From Onthomonas sp964456525 (lineage in GTDB: Bacteria > Bacillota > Clostridia > Oscillospirales > Oscillospiraceae): a stretch of DNA of 47,643 nt. The notes beneath the pieces were generated by a model. The model was not told where the DNA came from, searched no databases, and saw nothing but the letters and a program-made list of their open reading frames with translations. The translations under genes and the position numbers were made by a program. Location of the stretch: NCBI GenBank assembly GCA_964456525.1, contig CAYWAP010000012.1:1-47643 (forward strand), written 5' to 3'. Of the stretch, positions 1-7,724 are shown in pieces (within the stretch, counting starts at the first letter, position 1; the number at the start of each line of letters is the position of its first letter).

Positions 1-63
1 AGTTTGACATATCTTGTCCGTTTGTGCAACTTTTATTTTTCAAACAAGGCCTAATCGTAAGAT

Positions 64-183
64 AAGAACAGAGTCCTTTGAGGTGGAAAAATTCGTACGG
101 TCCACACGCCGATGGTAAAGACAGGGGAATCCCGAGAGATGCAGGAGAAACGTACGCCTGCCAAAGGACTCTAGTTCTTTTCT
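64..183 (+). ncRNA. Candidate structured RNA (unassigned family)
   Basis: A long outer helix is formed by 64-80 and 162-179 (17 pairs with one bulged A at 173), enclosing three hairpins: 83-87/101-105, a short GGG/CCC hairpin at 124-133, and 141-145/157-161. The first and third hairpin loops each contain the self-complementary hexamer CGTACG (94-99 and 151-156), so they could kiss each other. The right arm runs into a T-rich stretch (176-186), so it may end as a terminator. A Shine-Dalgarno-like AAGGTGA follows at 187-193, so it could instead be a 5' leader for the small frame at 201. It does not match the riboswitch cores I know. No convincing promoter is seen upstream. The structure is seen; the function is unknown. 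Confidence 0.5.
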
Positions 184-200
184 TTTAAGGTGAATCTGAA

Positions 201-407
201 ACGCAGACGATAACCGTATACGATATTGATGGTGATATCATCCAGACGTACTCCGGAAAGTTCGATATCGATTATGATTCAAACCGGATCAAATTCGATG
301 ACGAGGACGGCAAACGGCATATTATTTACCCCCTCTGCCAATTTGTCTGGCAGAGGGGGTACTCTTATGTCCCCATTCGGATGAGATGCCAGCCTTACCG
401 ATGTTGA
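201..407 (+). pseudogene. Small conserved-type protein with ACG at the start position; probable pseudogene
   Basis: The frame reads (ACG)QTITVYDIDGDI..., then a part rich in Asp, Tyr and Arg ending in KRHIIYP. AAGGTGA at 187-193 lies seven bases before ACG-201, where an ATG would be expected, so the start looks lost by one base change (or, less likely, ACG is used). I recall similar short proteins in related Clostridia continuing past HIIY with a few residues. Here the frame instead enters the inverted repeat at 329-359 and runs on to a stop at 405, overlapping the recQ 3' end. Function unknown. The reading as a decayed gene is inference. Confidence 0.4.
329..359. terminator. Strong inverted repeat 3' of recQ
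   Basis: CCCCCTCTGCCA (329-340) pairs perfectly with 348-359 around a 7-base loop. It lies 35 bases past the recQ stop on the minus strand. T-runs on either side are weak, so termination efficiency is uncertain, but the 12-bp GC-rich stem is the obvious transcript end for recQ. Confidence 0.6.
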
Positions 408-2203
408 CGGATGACCTTTAAGAATTCGCCTCCGTATTTTTTCGCCTTTACCGCGCCAATGCCGGAAACCTTCAGGAGGGCTTTGCTGTCCATCGGCAGG
501 ATCCGGCACATATCCCGCAGGGAGGCATCGCTGCAAATGACAAAAGCCGGAACACCCTCCCGCTTTGCCAGCTTCATCCGCAGCTGTTTCAGCTCCTGGA
601 AGAGGTCAGGATTTACCGCCTGTTTCTCCCTCCGGTCCGGCTTCGCTTTGGACGCCGGACGGCGCACCACCAGCCGCTTTTTGCCTGCCAACAGGTCTTT
701 TGCCCGGTCTGTCGGGAGCATCATGGGACAAAAATCGCCGGAAACGGTCAGATAGCCGCAATCTGCCAGCCGCTGGGTGATTTCCTCCAATTGGGGCACG
801 GTTTTGTCCTCCATAATGCCGAAGGTGGACAGGGTATGTAACTGCAAAAGGGTCACGGTTTTGCTCGTTTTTCCCTGCACAATCTCATAGATCAGATCTT
901 TCCCCGGCTGATACCCCTGCCGGAGGACACGGTAGACACAGGAGAGCAACTTTTGGCTGTCCACCGTAAGGTCTACATCCACATAGCCCTTCATACAAAC
1001 GGAGCAGTTGCCGCAGGGCGTCTGCAACTCCTCCCCAAAGTACTTCAGTATCCGCTGGCGCAGGCAGGTTTTGCTCTGGCAGTAGTAAACCATGTGCTGC
1101 AGCCGGTGCAATTCGCTTTGGCGCAGCTGTTCGGCCTCCTGCTCGCTGAGCGCCTCATTGTCCCCGCCCTCGTTGATGAGGAACTGATGGATGCGAATAT
1201 CCCGTGGGCTATACAGCAAAATGCAGTCCGCGGCGCTGCCATCCCGCCCGGCACGGCCCGCCTCCTGATAATAGCTCTCCATATCCCGCGGCATGTTGTA
1301 ATGAATCACATAGGACACATTGGATTTGTCAATCCCCATGCCAAAGGCGTTGGTGGCCACCATCACCGGCATTCTGTCACAGAGAAATTCCTCCTGGTTA
1401 AACTGCCGCTCGGCGGCGCCCAATCCGGCGTGATAGCGGACGGCGCCGATGCCATGCCTACAGAGCAGCTCGCAGACCGCTTCCACATTTTTTCGGGTCA
1501 GGCAGTAGATAATGCCGCTCTCCCCTTTTCGCTGTCTCACCAGTTCCAGAACGGCACTGTCCCTGTCCTTCGGCTCCTGCACTTCAAAATACAGGTTTTT
1601 CCGGTCAAATCCCGTGACTGTGACCTCCGGACTGCGCAGCCGGAGGGCGTGGACAATATCCTGGCGCACCCGTCTGGTGGCCGTGGCAGTGAAGGCGGAA
1701 ATCACCGGGCGCCTGGGCAGCTGGGCGATAAAATCTGTGATTTTCAGGTAACTGGGCCGGAAATCCGGCCCCCATCGGGAGATGCAGTGGGCTTCATCCA
1801 CCGTCACCATAGGGATTTCCACCTCGCTGGCAAAGGCGAGAAAGGATTCGCTCATCAGCCGCTCCGGCGCCACATAGAGCAAGCGGTACGCCCCCTTCCT
1901 GGCCCGGCGGAGCACCTCGGCCTGCTGCTGGGCGGAGAGCGAACTGTTCAGGTAGGCTGCCGGTATGCCGCTGTGCACCAGCGCCATCACCTGATCCCGC
2001 ATGAGGGAGATCAGCGGCGAGACCACCAGCGTCACGCCATCCAGCATCAGGGCCGGTATCTGATAGCAAATGCTTTTCCCCGCGCCGGTGGGCATGATTG
2101 CCAGCACATCCTTTCCCGACAGGATGTGTTCAATGACCCTTTTCTGGGCCGGGCGGAACGCATCGTGGCCAAAATATTTCCGGAGCAGCTCTTGACCATC
2201 CAT
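395..2203 (-). CDS. recQ: ATP-dependent DNA helicase RecQ
   Basis: 3'-5' DNA helicase for recombination repair and fork processing. About 602 aa, the usual length. Walker A MPTGAGKS is at residues 37-44, DEAH at 136-139, motif III SAFTATAT, and motifs V/VI ATNAFGMGID and QEAGRAGRDG. The zinc site shows four Cys (YYC, KTCLRQ, CGNCSVC), followed by a winged helix and a C-terminal HRDC domain. The frame is open further upstream, but ATG-2203 has GGGAGGTGAG just before it and begins with the normal RecQ N-terminus (MDGQELLRKYFG). Oddity: the aromatic-rich loop reads SRWGPDFRPSY, with Pro where His is common. A possible -10 (TACAAT, complement of 2223-2228) lies upstream. Confidence 0.96.
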   Translation of the reverse strand: MDGQELLRKYFGHDAFRPAQKRVIEHILSGKDVLAIMPTGAGKSICYQIPALMLDGVTLVVSPLISLMRDQVMALVHSGIPAAYLNSSLSAQQQAEVLRRARKGAYRLLYVAPERLMSESFLAFASEVEIPMVTVDEAHCISRWGPDFRPSYLKITDFIAQLPRRPVISAFTATATRRVRQDIVHALRLRSPEVTVTGFDRKNLYFEVQEPKDRDSAVLELVRQRKGESGIIYCLTRKNVEAVCELLCRHGIGAVRYHAGLGAAERQFNQEEFLCDRMPVMVATNAFGMGIDKSNVSYVIHYNMPRDMESYYQEAGRAGRDGSAADCILLYSPRDIRIHQFLINEGGDNEALSEQEAEQLRQSELHRLQHMVYYCQSKTCLRQRILKYFGEELQTPCGNCSVCMKGYVDVDLTVDSQKLLSCVYRVLRQGYQPGKDLIYEIVQGKTSKTVTLLQLHTLSTFGIMEDKTVPQLEEITQRLADCGYLTVSGDFCPMMLPTDRAKDLLAGKKRLVVRRPASKAKPDRREKQAVNPDLFQELKQLRMKLAKREGVPAFVICSDASLRDMCRILPMDSKALLKVSGIGAVKAKKYGGEFLKVIRQHR

Positions 2204-2282
2204 ATTCTCACCTCCCGGCCCTATTGTAGCACAATTGTTCACGCGGGGGAATGGGAATTTCGCTGTCCGACCGAAAGCGCCC

Positions 2283-2311
2283 TTGCATCGAATCTCCGGT
2301 TGGATTATAAT
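2283..2311 (+). promoter_or_regulatory. Sigma-A promoter for the 2342 gene
   Basis: TTGCAT (2283-2288), 17-base spacer, TATAAT (2306-2311), about 30 bases before the start codon. Confidence 0.8.
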
Positions 2312-2341
2312 ATCCCCAACTGAGGAAAAGGAGTATTCCAT

Positions 2342-2875
2342 ATGGAGCTTTACCGCGGCCGTCCGGAAGACTGTACCGGGCGGCTTGAAAAAGAGGTGAG
2401 GACGTACGATTTGCTGGATGCCCTGGACATCCCCTTCTATCGCACGGATCACGAACCCGCCTGGAACATGGAGGTCTGCAACGTCATTGACGCCGTTTTA
2501 GGGGTGCTGATTTGCAAAAACCTGTTTCTTTGCAACCGCCAGAAGACCAGGTTCTACCTGCTGCTCATGCCCGGCGACAAGCCCTTTCAAACCAGGAATT
2601 TGTCCCGGCAGCTGGGCATTTCCCGGCTGTCCTTTGGCAGCCCCGAGGATATGGAGCGGCTGCTGAACCTGTCCCCCGGCAGCGTGTCGGTCATGGGCTT
2701 GATGAACGACACCGAAAACCAGGTGCAGCTGGTGGTCGACCAGGTCGTGCTGGAGCAGGAGGAGTTCGGCTGCCATCCCTGCATCAACACCTCCAGCCTG
2801 AAAATGAAAACGGCGGATCTGGTAAAGAAATTTCTCCCCGCCGTACACCACGACTACATTTCTGTCACGCTTTAA
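2342..2875 (+). CDS. YbaK/ProX-type prolyl-tRNA deacylase domain protein
   Basis: 177 aa, a single YbaK/aaRS-associated domain. Family members hydrolyse mischarged aminoacyl-tRNA in trans, mostly Ala-tRNA(Pro) in the ProX/PrdX group. Supporting signatures are the N-terminal TYDLLDALDIPFYRTDHEP, the middle CKNLFLCNR, RQLGISRLSFGSPEDM, and the C-terminal GCHPCINTSSLKM typical of ProX-like proteins. ATG with AGGAG eight bases upstream, under its own promoter. The 100-aa gene at 2887 follows after 11 bases and is probably cotranscribed. The YbaK family is clear; the exact tRNA specificity is inferred. Confidence 0.88.
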   Translation: MELYRGRPEDCTGRLEKEVRTYDLLDALDIPFYRTDHEPAWNMEVCNVIDAVLGVLICKNLFLCNRQKTRFYLLLMPGDKPFQTRNLSRQLGISRLSFGSPEDMERLLNLSPGSVSVMGLMNDTENQVQLVVDQVVLEQEEFGCHPCINTSSLKMKTADLVKKFLPAVHHDYISVTL

Positions 2876-2886
2876 AGGAGTTTCCC

Positions 2887-3189
2887 ATGTTAAAACTGGA
2901 ACTGGAACTGACCGACCTGAATTACGATGTCATGCTGGAGCAGCTGCTTCCCCGTCTGACGGAGCAGCTGCGCAACAGCGGCAACCCGGTGGGCATGCTG
3001 CTCACAAGCGGCATGGGCAGCGGAATGGCAAAGAAAATCATCGCCGGGCTCTCCCAGGAGCAAAAGGACAAATTGCTGGCCGACATGCTGAACGCCAACA
3101 GCGCCGCTCTGATTGCCAAGGCGGAGGGCTTTGCCGCCCAGAACGGGATTCAGGGCAGAGTCGTCAGCATAAAAGCCTCCGCGAAATAG
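2887..3189 (+). CDS. Small conserved-type protein of unknown function
   Basis: 100 aa, starting MLKLELELTDLNYD, with a helix-rich middle that includes a Gly/Met-rich patch (MLLTSGMGSGM) and a Lys-rich helix. No signal peptide, membrane segment or catalytic motif. AAAGGAG precedes the ATG, and only 11 bases separate it from the deacylase gene, so the two are likely one operon. I do not recognise a named family. Coding quality (ribosome site, spacing, length) supports a real gene. Confidence 0.75.
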   Translation: MLKLELELTDLNYDVMLEQLLPRLTEQLRNSGNPVGMLLTSGMGSGMAKKIIAGLSQEQKDKLLADMLNANSAALIAKAEGFAAQNGIQGRVVSIKASAK

Positions 3190-3216
3190 GGCGTCCGGGA
3201 AAACCGCCCGATTTTT
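3189..3216 (+). terminator. Weak intrinsic terminator
   Basis: GGGCG (3189-3193) pairs with CGCCC (3205-3209), followed by GATTTTT, overlapping the stop codon of the 100-aa gene. The short stem makes it weak. Confidence 0.4.
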
Positions 3217-3313
3217 CCGGCATCTGATAGGGCTGACCCATCACAGCCCGCACCGGCAACGGAAGGGCGGCGGGCGTCCGTGAAACTGCTTCGCAACATC
3301 TGAAAGGTTTACC

Positions 3314-3892
3314 ATGAATTCACCTGTTAACATCCGCATCGCCACGGCAGAGGAGGTTCACCGCCTCTACCGGGAGCACATGTCCCACGACTTTCCGCCC
3401 AATGAGTTGAAACCCCTCCCCCTGCTGCTGACGCTCATGCAGCAGGGGATCAACTCCATTTGGCTCGCCACGGCGGAGGACGCCTTTGTGGGCTATGCCG
3501 TCCTGGCCGCCGGCCCCAATCCCCGGGTGCTCCTGCTGGATTACCTGGCGGTGGACGCTGCCCGGCGCGATCAGGGCTGGGGCAGCCTGATCCTCCAGAC
3601 CTTGCAGCGGCAGTGGAGGGACTGCACCCTGCTGATCGAATCCGAACACCCGTCAGGGGAACACAACCGGGCGGAGTACCAAAAGCGATCCCGCCGGATT
3701 GCCTTCTACCGGCGCGCAGGCGCGCAGCTCTCCGGCGTCCGCTCCCTGCTCTTCGGCGTGGACTATGACCTGTTGCAGTTGGGAACCACTCTTTCCCCCG
3801 AGTCCCTCCGGCGCGAATACCTCGCCCTTTACCAAAACATGTTGCCGCCGGAGCGGCTTTCGGCCAACCTGCGCATCATATCATCCAAATAG
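3314..3892 (+). CDS. GNAT family N-acetyltransferase
   Basis: 192 aa. The GNAT fold is suggested by a central beta-strand (VLLLDYLAVD) followed by the acetyl-CoA pyrophosphate loop RRDQGWGSLIL at about residues 87-97, with a following helix and a late strand with FYRRAGAQL. Acceptor substrate unknown. The start has AAAGG upstream. It stands alone between the deacylase pair and metY, which has its own promoter. Similar stand-alone GNAT proteins occur across Clostridia; no further assignment is possible. Confidence 0.85.
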   Translation: MNSPVNIRIATAEEVHRLYREHMSHDFPPNELKPLPLLLTLMQQGINSIWLATAEDAFVGYAVLAAGPNPRVLLLDYLAVDAARRDQGWGSLILQTLQRQWRDCTLLIESEHPSGEHNRAEYQKRSRRIAFYRRAGAQLSGVRSLLFGVDYDLLQLGTTLSPESLRREYLALYQNMLPPERLSANLRIISSK

Positions 3893-3945
3893 CATTGTTC
3901 GGTTCCCTTCAAGGCCAAAAAGCGCCTTTTTCCCTCGCCAATCGG

Positions 3946-3974
3946 TTGACAGCGCGCGATTTCGGCGCTACAAT
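3946..3974 (+). promoter_or_regulatory. Sigma-A promoter of metY
   Basis: Perfect -35 TTGACA (3946-3951), 17-base spacer, TACAAT (3969-3974), then AGAAAGGA before ATG-4031. No S-box or T-box leader fits in the short 5' region. Confidence 0.85.
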
Positions 3975-4030
3975 GGAAGCCTACAATTTCCAAACATTTC
4001 GGCAATTGCTTCAGAAAGGAATGATCTTAC

Positions 4031-5317
4031 ATGCCGTATAAAATTGGCACCAAATGTGTCCAGGGGGGCTATACGCCCGGCAACGGAGAACCCCGTCAGA
4101 TTCCCATCATCCAGTCCACCACATTTAAATATGACAGCAGCGAAGACATGGGCAAGCTGTTTGATTTGGAGGCCTCCGGTTACTTCTACACCCGTCTCCA
4201 GAACCCCACCAACGACTATGTGGCTGCTAAGATCACCGAGATGGAGGGCGGCACAGCCGGTATGCTGACGTCTTCCGGTCAGGCGGCCAACTTCTTCGCC
4301 CTGTTCAACATCTGCGAGTGCGGCAGCCACATCGTGGCCTCCTCCACCATTTACGGCGGCACCTATAACCTGCTCTCCGTCACCATGGCCAAGATGGGCA
4401 TCTCCACGACGTTTGTCTCCCCTGACGCCACCGAGGAAGAGCTGAACGCCGCTTTCCGCCCCAACACCCGGGCCATGTTTGGCGAGAGCATTGCCAACCC
4501 CGCTCTGACGGTGCTGGACATTGAAACCTTCGCCAAGGTGGCCCATGCCCACGGCGTCCCCCTGATCGTGGACAACACCTTCCCCACCCCGGTCAATTGC
4601 CAGCCCTTCCAGTGGGGGGCGGACATCGTCACCCACTCCACCACCAAGTATATGGACGGCCACGGCGCGGCGGTGGGCGGCGCCATCATCGACAGCGGTC
4701 ATTTTGACTGGATGGCCCATGCGGACAAATATCCCGGCCTGTGTACCCCTGACGAGTCCTATCACGGCATCACCTATGCGGACAAGTTTGGTCAGGGCGG
4801 CGCCTTCATCACCAAGTGTACCACCCAGCTCATGCGCGACCTGGGCTCGATCCAGTCCCCCCAGAACGCCTACCTGCTGAACCTGGGTCTGGAGTCCCTC
4901 CATCTCCGCATGGCTAAGCACGTGGAGAACGGCCAGGCTGTGGCCGAGTTCCTGTACAACCACCCCAAGGTGGGCTATGTGAACTATCCCGGTCTGCCCA
5001 CGGACAAATATTACGCCCGCGCCCAAAAGTATCTGCCCAATGGCGGCTGCGGTGTGGTCTCCTTTGGCCTGAAGGGCGGCCGGGCGGCTGCCGCCACCTT
5101 TATGGAGCATCTCAAGCTGGGCGCCATCGAGACCCATGTGGCCGACGCACGCACCTGCTGCCTGAACCCGGCGACGACCACCCATCGCCAGATGACCGAT
5201 GAACAGCTGAAAGAGGCCGGTGTCCCCGCCGAACTGATTCGAATCAGCCTTGGCATCGAGGACAAAGAGGATCTGATTGCCGACATCGCCCAGGCACTGG
5301 ACGCCATCGAAGCCTAA
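4031..5317 (+). CDS. metY: O-acetylhomoserine sulfhydrylase (MetY)
   Basis: PLP enzyme of the Cys/Met metabolism family; makes homocysteine from O-acetylhomoserine and sulfide. 428 aa, the normal size for MetY. N-terminus KIGTKCVQGGYTPGNGEPR with PIIQSTTFKY, YTRLQNPTN, the PLP-ring stacking region SSGQAAN, Asp in IVDNTFPTP, and the Schiff-base lysine in HSTTKYMDGHG (around residue 207). The C-terminal TCCLNPATTTHRQ loop is typical. It has a strong own promoter and a strong terminator, so it is monocistronic. Cystathionine gamma-synthase-type relatives are shorter, which favours MetY. Confidence 0.95.
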   Translation: MPYKIGTKCVQGGYTPGNGEPRQIPIIQSTTFKYDSSEDMGKLFDLEASGYFYTRLQNPTNDYVAAKITEMEGGTAGMLTSSGQAANFFALFNICECGSHIVASSTIYGGTYNLLSVTMAKMGISTTFVSPDATEEELNAAFRPNTRAMFGESIANPALTVLDIETFAKVAHAHGVPLIVDNTFPTPVNCQPFQWGADIVTHSTTKYMDGHGAAVGGAIIDSGHFDWMAHADKYPGLCTPDESYHGITYADKFGQGGAFITKCTTQLMRDLGSIQSPQNAYLLNLGLESLHLRMAKHVENGQAVAEFLYNHPKVGYVNYPGLPTDKYYARAQKYLPNGGCGVVSFGLKGGRAAAATFMEHLKLGAIETHVADARTCCLNPATTTHRQMTDEQLKEAGVPAELIRISLGIEDKEDLIADIAQALDAIEA

Positions 5318-5338
5318 TCCCCTCCTGAAAAACCAAAC

Positions 5339-5379
5339 GTCCCTTTCTCCCGTCAATCATGGGAGGAAGGGACATTTTT
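5339..5379 (+). terminator. Intrinsic terminator of metY
   Basis: GTCCCTTTCTCCC (5339-5351) pairs with 5361-5373, followed by ATTTTT. Confidence 0.85.
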
Positions 5380-5400
5380 CATTGGGGGCAGCCGCTCCGC

Positions 5401-7233
5401 CTACGGCGTATCTTCGCCGCCGTGAAAGTGGGTGTAGACTGCCATTGCCACGTTTTTCGGCACCACGTTACAAAGCGCCTCATAGTCGGCCTCTTTGATG
5501 TTTTTGATGCTCTTGAAGTGCTTCATCAGCGCCTTACGCCGGGCCTCTCCTACGCCGGGAATGTTCTCCAGCGTGGATGCAATGCTGTGTTTTGCGTGGC
5601 TCTCCCGGTGGTAGGTGATGGCAAACCGGTGGGTCTCCTCCTGGATGGAGCCGATCATGGCAAAGACGGCCTGATTGGCCTGAATCCCGATCTCCCGGCC
5701 ATCCGGCGCCACCAGCCCCCGGGTGCGGTGACGGTTGTCTTTCACCATGCCAAAGACCGGAATTTCCAGCCCCAGCCGGGCGAGCACCTTCATCGCAACC
5801 CCCACCTGGCCCAGGCCGCCATCCATGAGCAGCACATCCGGCAGGACGCTGAACCGGTCATCCCCCTCCAGATAGCGCTTGAAGCGCCGGGAGAGCACCT
5901 GATCCATGGAGGCGTAGTCGTCCGGGTTCATCAGACCGTTCACGCGGAACCGGCGGTAGTCCTTTTTCACCGGCTTTCCGTCCACAAACACCGTCATGGA
6001 GGCCACAATATCCGAGGCCCCGGTGTTGGATATGTCATAGGCCTCCATCCGGTGGGGCGTAAAGGGAAGCCCCATCATCTTGCCCAAAAGGGCCATTTTC
6101 CGGTTGACGCGCTCCTCTTTCGTCGTGGCCCGCTCGGCCTCATCGGCGGCGTTTTTCCCCGCCATTTCCACCAGGCGCACCTTCTCCCCCCGCTGGGGAA
6201 CCAGCACTTCCACCTTGCGCCCGGCATTTTCCGTGAACAGCCGCGCCATGGCCTCCCGTTCCTCCACCTCGCAGGGAAGGAGAATGGTTTTGGGCAGGTT
6301 GCTCCGGCCGCCGTAATATTGGTTCAGCAGGGAGGACACGATCTCGCTCGTCTCCTCCTCCATCGGGGTGGGGATAATTTCCGTGTCCCGCTCGGCCAGT
6401 GTGCCCTCCAAAAAGTGGAGCACCACAAAGCAGCATTTGGCGTCGCCCTGATAGAATCCCACCACATCGGTGTCCGCTCTGGCCCCGGCCACCACTTTTT
6501 GGCGAGTTCCCAGCAGCTGAATGGCCTGCAAACGGTCCCGGAGCTGGGCGGCCTGCTCGAAACGCATTTCCTCCGCCGCCTGGTGCATGTCCTCCTCAAT
6601 CTCCTTTTCCACCTGCTCAAAGTGGCCGTCCAGCAGACGGATTGCCTGCCGGATGCGCCGCCGGTACTCCTCCGACGGCATATCGGGACGGCACCAGCCG
6701 TCGCAGTTGCCCAGATGATGGTTCAGGCAGGGGCGTTCCTTCCCGATGTCCCGGGGGAATTTCTTCTTACACGTCGGCAGGCGCAGGGCCTGGGATACGG
6801 TTCGGATGATCTCCCAGGTGCTGCTCCGGCCGCCATATGGCCCAAAATAGCGCGCCCCATCCTCCGCCGCCCTGGAGGCCAGGGAAAATCGGGGGTACGG
6901 CTCCTTCACGCTCAGGCGGATATAGGGATACCCCTTATCATCCTTCAGGAGAATATTATAGCGGGGTTTGTGCCGCTTGATGAGGGAGTTCTCCAACACC
7001 AGCGCCTCAAATTCGTTGTCTGCCAGAATATAGTCAAAGTGATCGATCTGGCTGACCATGGCTCTGGTCTTGCTGTTGTGGCTGGCCAGATTGGCAAAGT
7101 ACTGGCTGACCCGGTTGCGCAGCGCCCGGGACTTGCCCACGTAGATCACCTGGCCGGACTGGTCCATCATAATATAGACCCCCGGCTGCAACGGCAGGGA
7201 ATGCGCCTTTTCCTTCAATTCCTCCCGGGTCAT
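5401..7233 (-). CDS. uvrC: Excinuclease ABC subunit C (UvrC)
   Basis: Makes the 3' and 5' incisions in nucleotide excision repair with UvrA/UvrB. 610 aa, full length. The N-terminal GIY-YIG nuclease shows GVYIM and VIYVGKSRALRNR; the Cys cluster region CLNHHLGNCDGWC follows, then a UVR motif (QVEKEIEEDMHQAAEEMRF), an RNase H-like C-terminal nuclease (YDISNTGASDIVASM; LLMDGGLGQ) and terminal helix-hairpin-helix (LENIPGVGEARRKALM). ATG-7233 has GGGGAGGAGG upstream. It lies after the HPr gene but a terminator separates them. Its 3' end converges with metY. No odd residues noticed. Confidence 0.97.
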   Translation of the reverse strand: MTREELKEKAHSLPLQPGVYIMMDQSGQVIYVGKSRALRNRVSQYFANLASHNSKTRAMVSQIDHFDYILADNEFEALVLENSLIKRHKPRYNILLKDDKGYPYIRLSVKEPYPRFSLASRAAEDGARYFGPYGGRSSTWEIIRTVSQALRLPTCKKKFPRDIGKERPCLNHHLGNCDGWCRPDMPSEEYRRRIRQAIRLLDGHFEQVEKEIEEDMHQAAEEMRFEQAAQLRDRLQAIQLLGTRQKVVAGARADTDVVGFYQGDAKCCFVVLHFLEGTLAERDTEIIPTPMEEETSEIVSSLLNQYYGGRSNLPKTILLPCEVEEREAMARLFTENAGRKVEVLVPQRGEKVRLVEMAGKNAADEAERATTKEERVNRKMALLGKMMGLPFTPHRMEAYDISNTGASDIVASMTVFVDGKPVKKDYRRFRVNGLMNPDDYASMDQVLSRRFKRYLEGDDRFSVLPDVLLMDGGLGQVGVAMKVLARLGLEIPVFGMVKDNRHRTRGLVAPDGREIGIQANQAVFAMIGSIQEETHRFAITYHRESHAKHSIASTLENIPGVGEARRKALMKHFKSIKNIKEADYEALCNVVPKNVAMAVYTHFHGGEDTP

Positions 7234-7263
7234 TTCGTCCTCCTCCCCTGAGATTCTATGAAA

Positions 7264-7286
7264 AAAGCGCCGCGATGCGGCGCTTT
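7264..7286 (-). terminator. Intrinsic terminator of the HPr gene
   Basis: Reading the minus strand, GCGCCGC/GCGGCGC (7267-7273 with 7277-7283), extended by A/T pairs, is followed by TTTTTT (complement of 7261-7266). Confidence 0.88.
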
Positions 7287-7306
7287 AACATGCGTACGGC
7301 TTTGGG

Positions 7307-7564
7307 TCAGTTGTCCCCGGACAGAACCTGAACCAACGTCTCAACGGCACGCTTCTCATCCGGACCGTTGGCGATCAAACGAACGGTGGTGCCCTGCACA
7401 ATTCCCATAGAGAGAATTCCCAACAGGCTCTTCGCGTTCATCACGCACTCATCGGCCTCAACGCGGATATCGCTTGCAAACTCATTTGCCTTCTGGACAA
7501 AATAAGTAGCGCTACGGGCATGCAGGCCAACCTTGTTGCAAACAACAGCTTCTTTAACGGTCAT
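7307..7564 (-). CDS. ptsH: HPr family phosphocarrier protein
   Basis: 85 aa, the full HPr length. The phosphorylatable His is in KVGLHARSA (residue 15 or so), and the regulatory Ser sits in MNAKSLLGILSMG (around residue 46). Keeping His-15 argues against Crh. In the PTS, HPr relays phosphate from enzyme I to sugar EIIs; the P-Ser form serves carbon catabolite control through CcpA. The longer open frame upstream is ignored because ATG-7564 has GGAGGAGGG before it and fits the family start. No enzyme I or EII gene is adjacent. Ser replaces the common Pro after HAR. Confidence 0.93.
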   Translation of the reverse strand: MTVKEAVVCNKVGLHARSATYFVQKANEFASDIRVEADECVMNAKSLLGILSMGIVQGTTVRLIANGPDEKRAVETLVQVLSGDN

Positions 7565-7724
7565 CGAAAGTACCCTCCTCCAGGTTTCTACCAGAGTAGA
7601 TGATTGTATCATATCAAATTTCCAAAAATTCCGCAACGGCATTTCTCACAAAGATCACGATAGATCTCCCGCTGAATCTGGCCTTTTCACACGAGCGCAA
7701 CCGCAAAGCCCCTTTGCGCCCCAT

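Noticed and set aside
2222..2262. recQ promoter
   Set aside because: A TACAAT-type -10 (complement of 2223-2228) is seen but no -35 better than three of six matches at the proper distance; not listed as a feature.
953..2323. Long open frame on the plus strand opposite recQ
   Set aside because: No ribosome site or family motif; high GC codon bias makes the strand opposite a real gene stop-poor, and RecQ motifs are intact on the minus strand.
3968..5356. 462-codon open frame opposite metY
   Set aside because: Antisense of the metY gene and its promoter/terminator; Gly/Val/His-rich with no family.
5359..7251. 630-codon open frame opposite uvrC
   Set aside because: Spans the metY terminator and the whole uvrC complement; low-complexity His/Gly/Leu composition; no domain.
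7702..7718. CGCAAAG/CTTTGCG hairpin 3' of mutS2
   Set aside because: Possible mutS2 transcript end, but no T-run follows on the minus strand, so not called a terminator.
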